IMG/VR virus record: IMGVR_UViG_3300021938_000097
Span: 1 to 24,235 of that record
DNA: 24,235 nt
DNA from: a virus
Strand: one strand, 5' to 3'
In this document: positions 14,835 to 22,818 of the stretch, piece after piece
Layout: every line of letters begins with the position of its first letter
Position numbering within the stretch: the first letter of the stretch is position 1
Program-made: the position numbers and the translations under genes
The notes under the pieces: generated by a model
The model's input: only the letters and a program-made list of their open reading frames with translations
What the model was told of the DNA's origin: nothing
Database searches by the model: none

Positions 14835-17432
14835 TTAATTAACTCGTTTTGAAGTATCAACATCATATGCAAAAGTAATAGTAGACCCTGGAGCTACATC
14901 TACATTAATATTAAATGTAGTATTATCAGAACCTGGGGTAATCCACCATTTAGTTGAAGAACTGATTGATCCTGTTGGACGTACACGTACTTGTTGATTT
15001 AATTGTTGTTGTGTTGGAGGATTACCTGCTAAATAAATATCTAATAAATTAGCTAGTGAAATTGTAGCACTAGTTGCTGCTGAAGTAATTGTAGTAGTTC
15101 CAGAAAGTTTTGTTCTAATACCAATACAATTATTAAATTCATATTGTATTTCATTACTAAAATCAGAAGTTAAAATTGGATTATCTATTTCAGTAAAATC
15201 ACAATCAGAGACCATTAAATTAGCATATCTTTTTGCTACTCCATTATAAATAGCATAAGTATTTCTATTAGTACCAAAATATCCTTTTGCTCGACTAAAT
15301 TTACTTCCTCTAATTCTAGCAAAAGTTCCTGCAACAAGAAAACCTAAAACTGCAGCAGTACCACCATTTAAAGGAATTGGTTCTTGAACAGTAATAGTTG
15401 TATTACCACCAGAAAATGATGTACTATAAACAGAATAAATACGATTAGTTCTAGGATCAGAATTTCCTGCAATAGCAAATCTACTATTTATTGGAAGTAA
15501 TCCAGTATAATCTCCAGTAATTATAAATGTTCCTGTATTAACTGTACCAAAACCAGCAGTTCCACCAACTGAACCAGGGGTACAACTATTAATTCCAACG
15601 CCAACAAGAGAGCCAGGAAAAAATTTAATAGCTTGTGCAGCACCATTTTGTTGAATTTCTGTAAAATCTGCTGTAATTTCTATACCTGGAGTATGAATTA
15701 CTGTTAAATGTGGTAATGCTAATCCAGGCTGTCCAGAAAGTCTACCAGCGATTTTAATATCTCTATGTTGTTGAGTTCCAAAATAATTAAAATAAGGTGT
15801 TACTGTAATTCCACCACCTAATGGAACCTGCATTTCTAAATTAACAGTAGAATCTTGTGCATTAAATACTTGTCCGCCTATCATATTAAATGATGTAGCA
15901 GCAACAGCAGCAGGGATAGATGCAAAAGCGCGTAAAGCAGAAGTAAATAAAGTACCAGCAGTTAAAGCAATTGCAGAATTAGATGCTCGACTATTTGATT
16001 TAAAAAGTAAAGCATTAACACCATTTGTTGCTGCCCAATCTACAGTTGCTTGAACTCCATTACTAATTAAAGCAGCATTTATTTGATTTAATAAATTAGT
16101 AAAATTTTGAGCTATAGAACCAGGAATAGTAATATTTACTGGTGCTCCACCATCTACTGCAATTGTAAAATTATAATTTGTAGATGATACAAGATTTGTA
16201 TTTGCAAAAGTAGGAAAAGCTGTATTTAATAAAACAAATTGATAACCACTTGCATATCCAACTGGTTCAATAAAAGTTAAAGAACCCTCTATTTTACATT
16301 TAGTAGCATTTTGTATTGTAAAACCATATGGATTATTACCATCATGATTTACACCACCTACTTGTAAATTGTTAGTACTAATATAACAATTTGTAATATT
16401 ATTACAAATAGTACCAGGAGATTGTGTTACACTAATATCATCTATTTTAATACCACCAGAACGTGTTTGTCCTGCTCGGCCGCCGACATTTATAACGGTA
16501 ATTCCTACAGGCTTATGTAAATTAACGGTTCCTGGAAATCTATAAGTACTAATAGCAATACGAACTGCATGAGCTTTAGTACTAATACAAGTAGGAGCTA
16601 GCCATGTAATATTTGGTCCGATTGATTGATCGTCAAATAAAAGACCATCAGGAAAAGCACTATAGTCTGGTTTACCATCTAATTCAAAAGCTAAAGCGTC
16701 GTCTCCACCTTCAAAATAACCGCCAACCCCATGTATATCTGTACCAAAAATTACATGGAGTCCATCTTGACCTGTATTTTTACCATTAAGAACTTTTACT
16801 CCGGGGCCAATATTACCTCTTTTACCGCCAATTGTAATACCATAAAAAGCACCATAGGGTAAATTATGAACATAAGTTAAATTATCTAAATCAAAATCTT
16901 GTACATTTACTAAATAAATTCCAGCCCTACCTAGCGCTTTACCATTACCATTCCAAATACCACCATAAATACCTAAATTATTAGCACTACCATACCATGA
17001 ACCAGTATAAGAAGAATCAGCACTAACAGTTGCTCTAATTTTATCTGCTAGGGTCATTACTGTACCAAGCATAGATTGAGTAGCATTTTCAGTATTATTA
17101 AAACCACCTGAAGAACCATCGTATAATTTATAAAATATATTATTTCCAAAACGATGATTAACATTAGACCTAACAATTAAACCATTAATATAATAAATTT
17201 GATTATTAGGTAAAACAGCTTCTACTCGTGGGCCACCAGGAATATATTTTGAAGCAGCTAAATCAATCCAAGATTGTAAAATAGCTGTATCATCTCCTCC
17301 TGTACTAGATGGTCCACACACAATTAAAGAAGCTGCTAATTTTTGATCGGCAGTAAAAACAGAAATACTTCCATTACTTTGAAGTAATATTTCATTTCCT
17401 GCTAGGTCTATTTGTCGTTCTTTTACGGTCAT
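14835..17432 (-). CDS. Tail spike with pectate-lyase-like beta-helix
   Basis: An 865-residue protein. It begins with the shared anchor (MTVKERQIDLAGNE, GSISVFTADQKLA), followed by TGGDDTAILQSWIDLAAS and VEAVLPNNQIYYINGLIV, the standard entry into a right-handed beta-helix of the pectate-lyase superfamily. Helix repeats with N- and G-rich turns follow (GVKVLNGKNTGQDGLHV, GYFEGGDDALAFELDG). Roughly residues 395-510 form an inserted domain (NYNFTIAVDGGAPVNITIPG, then LLNQINAAL) that looks separate from the helix. The C-terminal part is again beta-rich. Spikes of this kind bind and often cut host polysaccharide, and the acidic cluster GGDDALAFELDG is a candidate catalytic area, though the substrate cannot be read. 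It lies directly after the portal gene, an unusual place. Confidence 0.82.
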   Translation of the reverse strand: MTVKERQIDLAGNEILLQSNGSISVFTADQKLAASLIVCGPSSTGGDDTAILQSWIDLAASKYIPGGPRVEAVLPNNQIYYINGLIVRSNVNHRFGNNIFYKLYDGSSGGFNNTENATQSMLGTVMTLADKIRATVSADSSYTGSWYGSANNLGIYGGIWNGNGKALGRAGIYLVNVQDFDLDNLTYVHNLPYGAFYGITIGGKRGNIGPGVKVLNGKNTGQDGLHVIFGTDIHGVGGYFEGGDDALAFELDGKPDYSAFPDGLLFDDQSIGPNITWLAPTCISTKAHAVRIAISTYRFPGTVNLHKPVGITVINVGGRAGQTRSGGIKIDDISVTQSPGTICNNITNCYISTNNLQVGGVNHDGNNPYGFTIQNATKCKIEGSLTFIEPVGYASGYQFVLLNTAFPTFANTNLVSSTNYNFTIAVDGGAPVNITIPGSIAQNFTNLLNQINAALISNGVQATVDWAATNGVNALLFKSNSRASNSAIALTAGTLFTSALRAFASIPAAVAATSFNMIGGQVFNAQDSTVNLEMQVPLGGGITVTPYFNYFGTQQHRDIKIAGRLSGQPGLALPHLTVIHTPGIEITADFTEIQQNGAAQAIKFFPGSLVGVGINSCTPGSVGGTAGFGTVNTGTFIITGDYTGLLPINSRFAIAGNSDPRTNRIYSVYSTSFSGGNTTITVQEPIPLNGGTAAVLGFLVAGTFARIRGSKFSRAKGYFGTNRNTYAIYNGVAKRYANLMVSDCDFTEIDNPILTSDFSNEIQYEFNNCIGIRTKLSGTTTITSAATSATISLANLLDIYLAGNPPTQQQLNQQVRVRPTGSISSSTKWWITPGSDNTTFNINVDVAPGSTITFAYDVDTSKRVN

Positions 17433-17438
17433 AATTTG
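17341..17438 (-). repeat. 98-bp direct repeat, copy B (start of the spike gene)
   Basis: This is the partner of 14733-14830. Both copies cover the first about 30 codons plus the start codon and six or so bases upstream. Recombination between the copies would delete the spike or swap its distal domain behind a constant anchor. Confidence 0.85.
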
Positions 17439-17456
17439 CTCTTTATTTTAAATATT

Positions 17457-18953
17457 TTAACTTGCATTTTCTAAATTAGTACTAGAATTATCAGTACCAG
17501 CTACGTTATCTGATGTTCCATTTCCTGATCCTTTAGCCATACCGTCTGACGACCTAGAAGTATTACCTGTTAAGATGCTCATATCTACAGGCTCATCTTC
17601 TGGTTTAGGGTCAAGCCCTACTTGTTTACGGACAGAGTTAAGGGTATCACGATCAATTTCTATTAATCCAACTGATGCAGCACGCTGAATAAATTTAGAA
17701 TACGAATCTAGATCAATATCGGTTAGTCCTTCATAATCTAATGAAGCACAACGAGAAGTATCCCATCCATTTAACTCATATAATTGACGAATAACATCAC
17801 GATTAAAACATTCTACGATGTTATTTAACATTGATTCAACTGCTGTACCTGTAAGTGAGTTTTTAATCGTACCAAGAGCAAAGCTACCTGAACCATTAGA
17901 GCCTAGCAAGAGTACATCACAAAATAAACCTGTATAGATTTGATTCTGATAGTAATCTTTAATTTTACCAATATCAAAATTCTTACCTGCACCTTGTTGT
18001 GTAAGTAATTGAATATCAAATAATCTAGCTTTAGTATCAGGGTCTACTTGTGAAGGTAAAATAATACCTGATTGAGAATTTTGTTGAATATTACGAATAA
18101 TATTTTTAAAGTTCTCATAAATAGCTTTTTGATCTGAACTCGCGTCTGCTGACATATATTGAGCAGGAATACTCATTACAGGTATTCCTACTAAGTCTCT
18201 AGCAACACCAGAGGCTTCAATTTCTTGGATGACTTCTAGGTATCTCCACGCTAAATAAACGTCTCTAAGGCGCGATTTACCAAAAGGATCACCACGATTT
18301 CTACCTGTAGTAATATGAATAAACTTGCTACGTGGTAGAACAATCTCAAGATTCTTATTTGCACTAAGTCTAGCTAGACCAATAGCTGAAAGATTTTGTT
18401 TAACACCTAAGATTTCATTACCTTCTTCATCAAAGATAAATTTTTGAATAGTTTCTTGGTTACGATGTCCTAATTTCTTTAGCCCAATCTTACCATCCGT
18501 GAACATACTACCATTTTTGGCTGTTCTTCTGCGATAGACTTTTTCGATAATACTGAAGCCATAGACATTTGAGCTAAGAGCATCTTTGATAAATTGAGTA
18601 AAAGGCTGATCCATATCACCAAGGCATTCTTCTACAAACTTAGCTTTGGCTTTATCTGATTTAGTAGCTTTTTCAGGAGGTTTAACCCGCCAAATTACTT
18701 TAGAGATAAGATTTTCATACAAAGTCAAACAAGCGTTAATACTTGTATGATAAGTCATTTGCCTATAAAGTTTAATATTATTAGGCCAAAGAAGTTCTTT
18801 TTTATCTTCGTCTTTAGTAACACCAGCAAAAATATTAAGGCCAGAAAAACCTAATTCTGCTAGCTCAAATTTAGCTGGTTTTTCATTAAAACCTAGATTA
18901 GTAGTATTTAAAACTAAAGTACCTTTCTCAGTTTTTTCTTTTTTAATTGCCAT
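17457..18953 (-). CDS. Portal protein, DUF935 (Mu gp29-like) type
   Basis: A 498-residue protein that forms the dodecameric ring through which DNA enters and leaves the head. The pattern is that of DUF935-type portals: LYRQMTYHTSINACLTLYEN, VIWRVKPPE, FVEECLGDM, DALSSNVYGFSIIEKVYRR, KFIHITTGRNRGDPFGKSRL, RDVYLAWRYLEVIQEIEASG, GIPVMSIPAQYM, then GSFALGTIKNSLTG and the stem/wing region LIEIDRDTLNSVRKQVGLDP. The tail is Gly/Ser/Asn-rich. The start at 18953 has GAGGA lying within the end of the upstream HNH gene, which overlaps by 11 bases. Length is normal. Confidence 0.93.
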   Translation of the reverse strand: MAIKKEKTEKGTLVLNTTNLGFNEKPAKFELAELGFSGLNIFAGVTKDEDKKELLWPNNIKLYRQMTYHTSINACLTLYENLISKVIWRVKPPEKATKSDKAKAKFVEECLGDMDQPFTQFIKDALSSNVYGFSIIEKVYRRRTAKNGSMFTDGKIGLKKLGHRNQETIQKFIFDEEGNEILGVKQNLSAIGLARLSANKNLEIVLPRSKFIHITTGRNRGDPFGKSRLRDVYLAWRYLEVIQEIEASGVARDLVGIPVMSIPAQYMSADASSDQKAIYENFKNIIRNIQQNSQSGIILPSQVDPDTKARLFDIQLLTQQGAGKNFDIGKIKDYYQNQIYTGLFCDVLLLGSNGSGSFALGTIKNSLTGTAVESMLNNIVECFNRDVIRQLYELNGWDTSRCASLDYEGLTDIDLDSYSKFIQRAASVGLIEIDRDTLNSVRKQVGLDPKPEDEPVDMSILTGNTSRSSDGMAKGSGNGTSDNVAGTDNSSTNLENAS

Positions 18954-19500
18954 TAATATATTCCTCTAATAATTTATTACTCTTTTGAATATTATCACTT
19001 TTAGTGAGTATTTGTAAATTCCAAGGAACATTTAGACCACAAACTAAATTATTTTTTAATGGTATAATATGATCTACTTCGTGTTTAATACCTGTTGATA
19101 AAGTTAATTCTTTTGCTTTAGCATAAAAATCTAATATAAGTCTATTTTGTTCTTTACTTAACCAACAAGGGCTGGCTTTTACTTTTAAAGCATTTCTTCT
19201 AGTTCTACAAGCATTTCCTATATGCCTATTTGCTCTACCCCACTTTAATTTAACTTTATTAATTCTTGCTTTATTTTTTTGATAGTATTTATTATTTTTT
19301 GCAAGTATTTGTTTTTTATTATTGTAATATTCTTCTTTTCGTTTAGCTAAAATAGTTTCTTTATTTTTATTAGCATATTCTTTTTGATTTGCTCTTGTAC
19401 AAAATTTACAGTAAAAACTATAACCATCTTTATTAGTTTTAATTTTATAAAAATTATCTAATAAATGTGTAGTTTCACATTTTATGCAAAATTTATGCAT
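18943..19500 (-). CDS. HNH homing endonuclease between large terminase and portal
   Basis: A 185-residue protein. It opens with a zinc finger (FCIKCETTHLLDNFYK with CxxC, then FYCKFC with the second CxxC), followed by a Lys/Asn/Tyr-rich linker (about 40-90) with several NKxxILAK-like repeats. The HNH core is HEVDHIIPLKNN, then GLNVPWNLQILTKSDNIQKS, with the D-H pair and the conserved Asn residues. Such zinc-finger HNH enzymes are common free-standing homing endonucleases in phages. The ATG immediately follows the large terminase stop (TAAATG), and its end overlaps the portal start, so it has been inserted without disturbing either neighbour and carries the portal ribosome site. Confidence 0.9.
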   Translation of the reverse strand: MHKFCIKCETTHLLDNFYKIKTNKDGYSFYCKFCTRANQKEYANKNKETILAKRKEEYYNNKKQILAKNNKYYQKNKARINKVKLKWGRANRHIGNACRTRRNALKVKASPCWLSKEQNRLILDFYAKAKELTLSTGIKHEVDHIIPLKNNLVCGLNVPWNLQILTKSDNIQKSNKLLEEYINGN

Positions 19501-20979
19501 TTAAACTATAGGAGAAGGTAAAGTTAACTCCGATGATGGTATAGATACACTTGTATTAATACCAGAAAAATTATTATTAGAAATTAAATCTGGTAAAGAA
19601 AAAGTAGGAAGAACTAATTCTTTATTTAATAATGTAAAAGCATCAGATACACAGTCTACTTGGTCATCATGGTGTTTACCTAAACCATCAAAAATTTCTA
19701 GTTCATCAAAGAATTCTTTATTCCATTCTGCTCTGAGTACATTTACAAAACCAGCTTGAGCAACAGAACTAAAAGGAGCAAATCGTGTTACTTTAGATAA
19801 TACAGGTCTTTGTAATTTACAAGTAAAACCCATTTCACCTAATCTACGTTGAAGGTCTTTAGCATAAGCACCAGCAGCCGCATTTGGGTCTTGTGGAATA
19901 CTAATAGTTACCTCTCGCCCATCCATTACTGCTGTTCTAAAAATTAAAGTTTCTACTTCATGGACTCTATCTCGTATTCCTTTAACATCTTCTACAGTAT
20001 AAATATGAGATTTATCTTTTGATATTAATACACCGCGAGTCCAGTCAGGATTTGAATTTTGTTCAGATACTTTAGAAAAAGCAAAATCCCATGCTCTGAT
20101 TCTTTTATATGCTTTAGGATTAGGATAATCTACTAAAGTTACCCATTCTCGTTTAAACAAACCTGATGCTTCTGCTCTAGCAAACCATGAGCCTAATAAA
20201 AGTCTTTCCATTTCTACTCTAGGTAGAGACATTAATCGGCTAATATATGAAGGATTTGCTTTTAATAATGGTGGATTATCCCTGCAAGTAGCTGGTATAA
20301 ATGTAAAACTTGTAATACCAGATTCATCACCTTTTCCATGAATAGTTTCTGCTTCTTCCAAAGAATTATACCAAATCATTGTATTTCCTTGTCTAAAGAA
20401 ATACCTTTTTACACCTGATAAATGTTCTAATGGAATTCCACTTAAAGGATCAAGATAAAAATCTTGAATCCATAATCTTAAAAATGAATTATAGTCTGGA
20501 TTAGTTGTAATATATAACTGTGGTTTATAATTTACATGAGCATTACGCATACGAGATAATAAATACGTAATCATTTCTTCTGTAAATTCGGTTCCTTCAT
20601 CAAAAGCACAAAAGGATAATTGAGAACCCTTCCAATCATAAATATTTGAATCATATTGTAAATGACTAAATTTTAATACAGACCCATGCGGAAAAATAAT
20701 CTCTAATTCTCTATGACGAACTCTTAATCCTTTAGGATAAATTTCAGAGTACATTGAAACTGCTTCTTGCCAAATACTTCCTGGGGCTTTAATCATAGCA
20801 GAATTTCTACGAAAAATTACACCAGTTGCTTTTGGATGCTGCATAAATTTTAATGCAGTTAATAGCAAGCAGTATGTCTTACCACTACCAGCAGCACCAC
20901 CAGCTAGTGTAATTGTTGCATCAGAATTTAAAATTTGTTCTTGTTTTTTAGATGCGGGTGATAATAATAAATTACTCAT
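19501..20979 (-). CDS. Terminase large subunit
   Basis: A 493-residue DNA-packaging motor and nuclease. Counting from the ATG at 20979, Walker A is GGAAGSGKT (27-35), Walker B is FCAFDE (123-128), and ITTNPD follows as the coupling motif. The RNase H-type nuclease has WDFAF (Asp298), PQDPNAAAG (Asp364) and HHDDQVD (Asp438/Asp442). All key residues are present. I prefer this ATG, whose first bases overlap the previous stop (ATGAGTAA), over a TTG at 21003. The enzyme works with the small subunit encoded two genes upstream and the portal encoded after the HNH gene. Confidence 0.95.
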   Translation of the reverse strand: MSNLLLSPASKKQEQILNSDATITLAGGAAGSGKTYCLLLTALKFMQHPKATGVIFRRNSAMIKAPGSIWQEAVSMYSEIYPKGLRVRHRELEIIFPHGSVLKFSHLQYDSNIYDWKGSQLSFCAFDEGTEFTEEMITYLLSRMRNAHVNYKPQLYITTNPDYNSFLRLWIQDFYLDPLSGIPLEHLSGVKRYFFRQGNTMIWYNSLEEAETIHGKGDESGITSFTFIPATCRDNPPLLKANPSYISRLMSLPRVEMERLLLGSWFARAEASGLFKREWVTLVDYPNPKAYKRIRAWDFAFSKVSEQNSNPDWTRGVLISKDKSHIYTVEDVKGIRDRVHEVETLIFRTAVMDGREVTISIPQDPNAAAGAYAKDLQRRLGEMGFTCKLQRPVLSKVTRFAPFSSVAQAGFVNVLRAEWNKEFFDELEIFDGLGKHHDDQVDCVSDAFTLLNKELVLPTFSLPDLISNNNFSGINTSVSIPSSELTLPSPIV

Positions 20980-21751
20980 GCTTTTTTCTATGCTCTGTGG
21001 CAAGTTGTAAAGCTAATTCATTTCCATATTTTTTAACACTGAAGTTTTTAGCTTTTTGTTTACCATTTTCGTACCATGTAGAAGTATAGTATAAAACACC
21101 GCTCATAGTATTTAAACTTACACCTTTAATTCCAGAAGTATTATCATTTCTGATTAAAGTATTTAAAGCATTTTTCTGATAGGTGACTTCTCTAAGATTA
21201 TTAATTGTATTATTTAATGGGTTATTATCTTTATGATCTATAAGTAGTTCATTAGAAATAAATTTATTATAAAGTAAATAAACAATTCTGTGGACATAAT
21301 AGTTCTTAGAAAAGAAAGATAATTGCCATGCCGATGGGCTACCATTTCTTCTTTTAAGTAGTCTACCAGCTATGTCTCCGGCTTTTTTACGATTAACGGT
21401 GGAATTAGTATTGTTATCTTTTTTCCAACGTAAACCTGTAGGAGAAGTTGAATCTATATAGAACCAAGTATTAAATAAATCATAATCTAATTTAATAACT
21501 GTACTTGAGGCAGTTTTATTATTAACTAAATTAGAATATAAACTAATATAATGTTTTTCTTGTTTTAGTGCTTCTTGTTTAGAGAGATTTTTCTGTAGAA
21601 ACTCAACATTATAACTAAAAGTATTTGCTATATTATGCCACTGTTTATTTCTAGAGAATTTTGAATAAGCACGAGTTTCTGTACCTTGTCCTACATAAAA
21701 AATCTCTTGAGTATCTTTTCTGCGATGTACGTATACACAAAACTTATTCAA
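20972..21751 (-). CDS. Composite homing endonuclease: GIY-YIG + HNH + AP2
   Basis: A 259-residue protein with three apparent domains. Residues 3-75 resemble a GIY-YIG nuclease (FCVYVHRR, FYVGQG, TRAYSKF with an Arg, and LKQEKHYI with the metal-binding Glu). Residues about 150-195 form an HNH_3-type core (VHRIVYLLYNK, LLIDHKDNNPLNNTINNL). Residues about 206-255 look like an AP2 DNA-binding domain (SGIKGVSLN, STWYENGKQKAKNFSV). HNH-AP2 is a common homing endonuclease layout; an additional N-terminal GIY-YIG domain is unusual. It lies between the small and large terminase genes, overlapping the large terminase start by eight bases. Confidence 0.87.
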   Translation of the reverse strand: MNKFCVYVHRRKDTQEIFYVGQGTETRAYSKFSRNKQWHNIANTFSYNVEFLQKNLSKQEALKQEKHYISLYSNLVNNKTASSTVIKLDYDLFNTWFYIDSTSPTGLRWKKDNNTNSTVNRKKAGDIAGRLLKRRNGSPSAWQLSFFSKNYYVHRIVYLLYNKFISNELLIDHKDNNPLNNTINNLREVTYQKNALNTLIRNDNTSGIKGVSLNTMSGVLYYTSTWYENGKQKAKNFSVKKYGNELALQLATEHRKKHE

Positions 21752-21762
21752 TGGAAATATCC

Positions 21763-22122
21763 TTATCCTTCTTTTTCTGTATTAATCATTTTAAGTGAAA
21801 ATACAGGGTTATTTTGTTCTTGAATTTCAGTACCTTCTTCGTCAGGATCATCACCTTCGTAAAGATCAAGAGTTAATCTACGATAATTATCTAAAAGAAT
21901 AGTACAAGCTTTAAGTTTATTTTGATCTGCAGCTTGTTCGTTTTTCATAATTTTAGCTGCTTCGTAAATTGAGTCAGCTACATGAGGACGAATTTTTCTG
22001 AGTAACATCAGAAGTTCACGTTCTTTTAGATCACGATTAGTAGGCTTACCTTCAGTTTTAGGTGGGCGACCTAATCGATTAATTTTTGGGTCTTTAATAC
22101 CATCAACATTTTTCTTAAACAT
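21763..22122 (-). CDS. Terminase small subunit (probable)
   Basis: A 119-residue protein starting at the ATG at 22122 behind AAAGGAAG. It begins with a basic DNA-binding-like segment (INRLGRPPKTEGKPTNRDLK), followed by a helix-rich core (ERELLMLLRKIRPHVADSIY and LKACTILLDNYRRLTLDLYE) and an acidic tail (GDDPDEEGTE). The GRPPK start is common among phage small terminases that recognise packaging sites and stimulate the large subunit's ATPase. It is the nearest upstream phage-packaging gene to the large terminase, which supports the call. Confidence 0.8.
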   Translation of the reverse strand: MFKKNVDGIKDPKINRLGRPPKTEGKPTNRDLKERELLMLLRKIRPHVADSIYEAAKIMKNEQAADQNKLKACTILLDNYRRLTLDLYEGDDPDEEGTEIQEQNNPVFSLKMINTEKEG

Positions 22123-22140
22123 ATTCTTCCTTTAGGTTGT

Positions 22141-22161
22141 GGAGTAAACTAAAGTTTATCC
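22141..22161 (-). other. Hairpin upstream of the small terminase gene
   Basis: GGATAAAC and GTTTACTCC pair as eight base pairs with one bulged base and a four-base loop, between the zinc-ribbon gene and the small terminase ribosome site. No U-tract follows. Confidence 0.4.
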
Positions 22162-22172
22162 TTTCCTTTAAA

Positions 22173-22373
22173 TTATTCGTCGTTTTCATCTGTTTCATTA
22201 AATACAGCCTGAATTTTTCCATTAGGATTAACTAACTGAAGAATATCTAATTCAGTATCAGAATCTTCTTCGTAATCATCAACTAATACAGCAGTACAAT
22301 CTTGACAATTGTAAGGATCATGATGAAATGGGTCTAGACGATAGTAAGAATTACAGGAAATACAAGTACTCAT
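22173..22373 (-). CDS. Small zinc-ribbon protein
   Basis: A 66-residue protein starting at the ATG at 22373. It has a CxxC pair near the start (STCISCNSYYRLDPF) and a second in NCQDC at residues 23-26, separated by 15 residues, which is a plausible zinc ribbon. The rest is acidic (VDDYEEDSDTELDILQL, ending NETDENDE). I do not know its function; small zinc-ribbon phage proteins can bind DNA or host enzymes, but nothing here shows that. An in-frame extension to 22520 would run through two tRNA genes, so the internal ATG is preferred. It is the first protein gene below the tRNA cluster. Confidence 0.7.
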   Translation of the reverse strand: MSTCISCNSYYRLDPFHHDPYNCQDCTAVLVDDYEEDSDTELDILQLVNPNGKIQAVFNETDENDE

Positions 22374-22408
22374 TGTTGTTATTATTATGACTCGATGTTT
22401 ATTTAAGA

Positions 22409-22483
22409 TGGTTGCGGGGGTCAGAATCGAACTGACGACTTTCAGCTTATGAGACTGAATTTCTTCCACTGAATTACCCCGCA
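22409..22483 (-). tRNA. tRNA-Met (CAT)
   Basis: The cloverleaf is clear: acceptor TGCGGGG/CCCCGCA, anticodon stem TCAGT/GCTGA around loop CTCATAA, T arm GTCAG-TTCGATT-CTGAC, discriminator A and encoded CCA. The first D-stem pair is A-A. T1-A72 pairing argues against initiator tRNA; an Ile tRNA with modified CAT cannot be excluded. Confidence 0.92.
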
Positions 22484-22491
22484 ATCGAATA

Positions 22492-22566
22492 TGGTAGAAA
22501 GTTAGGGATTTGAACCCCAATCACACGGTTTTGGAGACAGGCATAATACCATTATACTAACAATCT
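22492..22566 (-). tRNA. tRNA-Trp-like (CCA), poorly paired
   Basis: The anticodon loop is CTCCAAA and the T arm (TGGGG-TTCAAAT-CCCTA) is good, with discriminator A and encoded CCA. The acceptor AGATTGT/ACTTTCT has two internal T-T mismatches, and the anticodon stem CCTGT/ACCGT has two mismatches. It may be degenerate or decaying. Confidence 0.7.
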
Positions 22567-22574
22567 ACTGAATA

Positions 22575-22648
22575 TGGGGCGGCTAAAGAGAATCGAACTT
22601 TTACTGCAACAGCTTGGAAGGCTGGCGGTACACCTTGTACATAGCAGC
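22575..22648 (-). tRNA. tRNA-Gly (TCC), unusual D arm
   Basis: Anticodon loop CTTCCAA gives TCC. Acceptor GCTGCTA/TAGCCGC has one mismatch at pair 3, and the T stem AAAAG/CTCTT has one mismatch. The D region can fold as GTAC-AAGGT-GTAC, with a very short loop. Discriminator C and encoded CCA are present. Confidence 0.8.
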
Positions 22649-22654
22649 TTTAAA

Positions 22655-22729
22655 TGGTGCTTCATGAGTGAATCGAACACCCGAATCCTGCTTACAAGGC
22701 AGGTGTTTTACCACTAGAACTAATAAAGC
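22655..22729 (-). tRNA. tRNA-Thr (TGT)
   Basis: Acceptor GCTTTAT/ATGAAGC, anticodon stem CCTGC/GCAGG with loop CTTGTAA, T arm GGGTG-TTCGATT-CACTC, discriminator A and encoded CCA. The D stem GTTC/AAAC has one mismatch. Confidence 0.93.
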
Positions 22730-22734
22730 TAATT

Positions 22735-22810
22735 TGGCTGTCTCGGTTGGGCTCGAACCAACAATCTAAATATTAACAGTATTTTGCGATACCTATTTCG
22801 CCACAAGACA
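22735..22810 (-). tRNA. tRNA-Asn (GTT)
   Basis: All stems pair: acceptor TGTCTTG/CGAGACA, D stem GCGA/TCGC, anticodon stem AAATA/TATTT with loop CTGTTAA, T arm GTTGG-TTCGAGC-CCAAC. Discriminator G and encoded CCA are present. Confidence 0.95.
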
Positions 22811-22818
22811 ATATAATT

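Noticed and set aside
20980-21003. TTG start eight codons upstream for the large terminase
   Set aside because: The ATG at 20979 overlaps the previous stop as ATGAGTAA, the usual coupling arrangement, and loses no conserved residue.
22374-22520. N-terminal extension of the zinc-ribbon gene
   Set aside because: It would run through tRNA-Met and into tRNA-Trp; the ATG at 22373 gives a sensible protein starting right before the first Cys pair.
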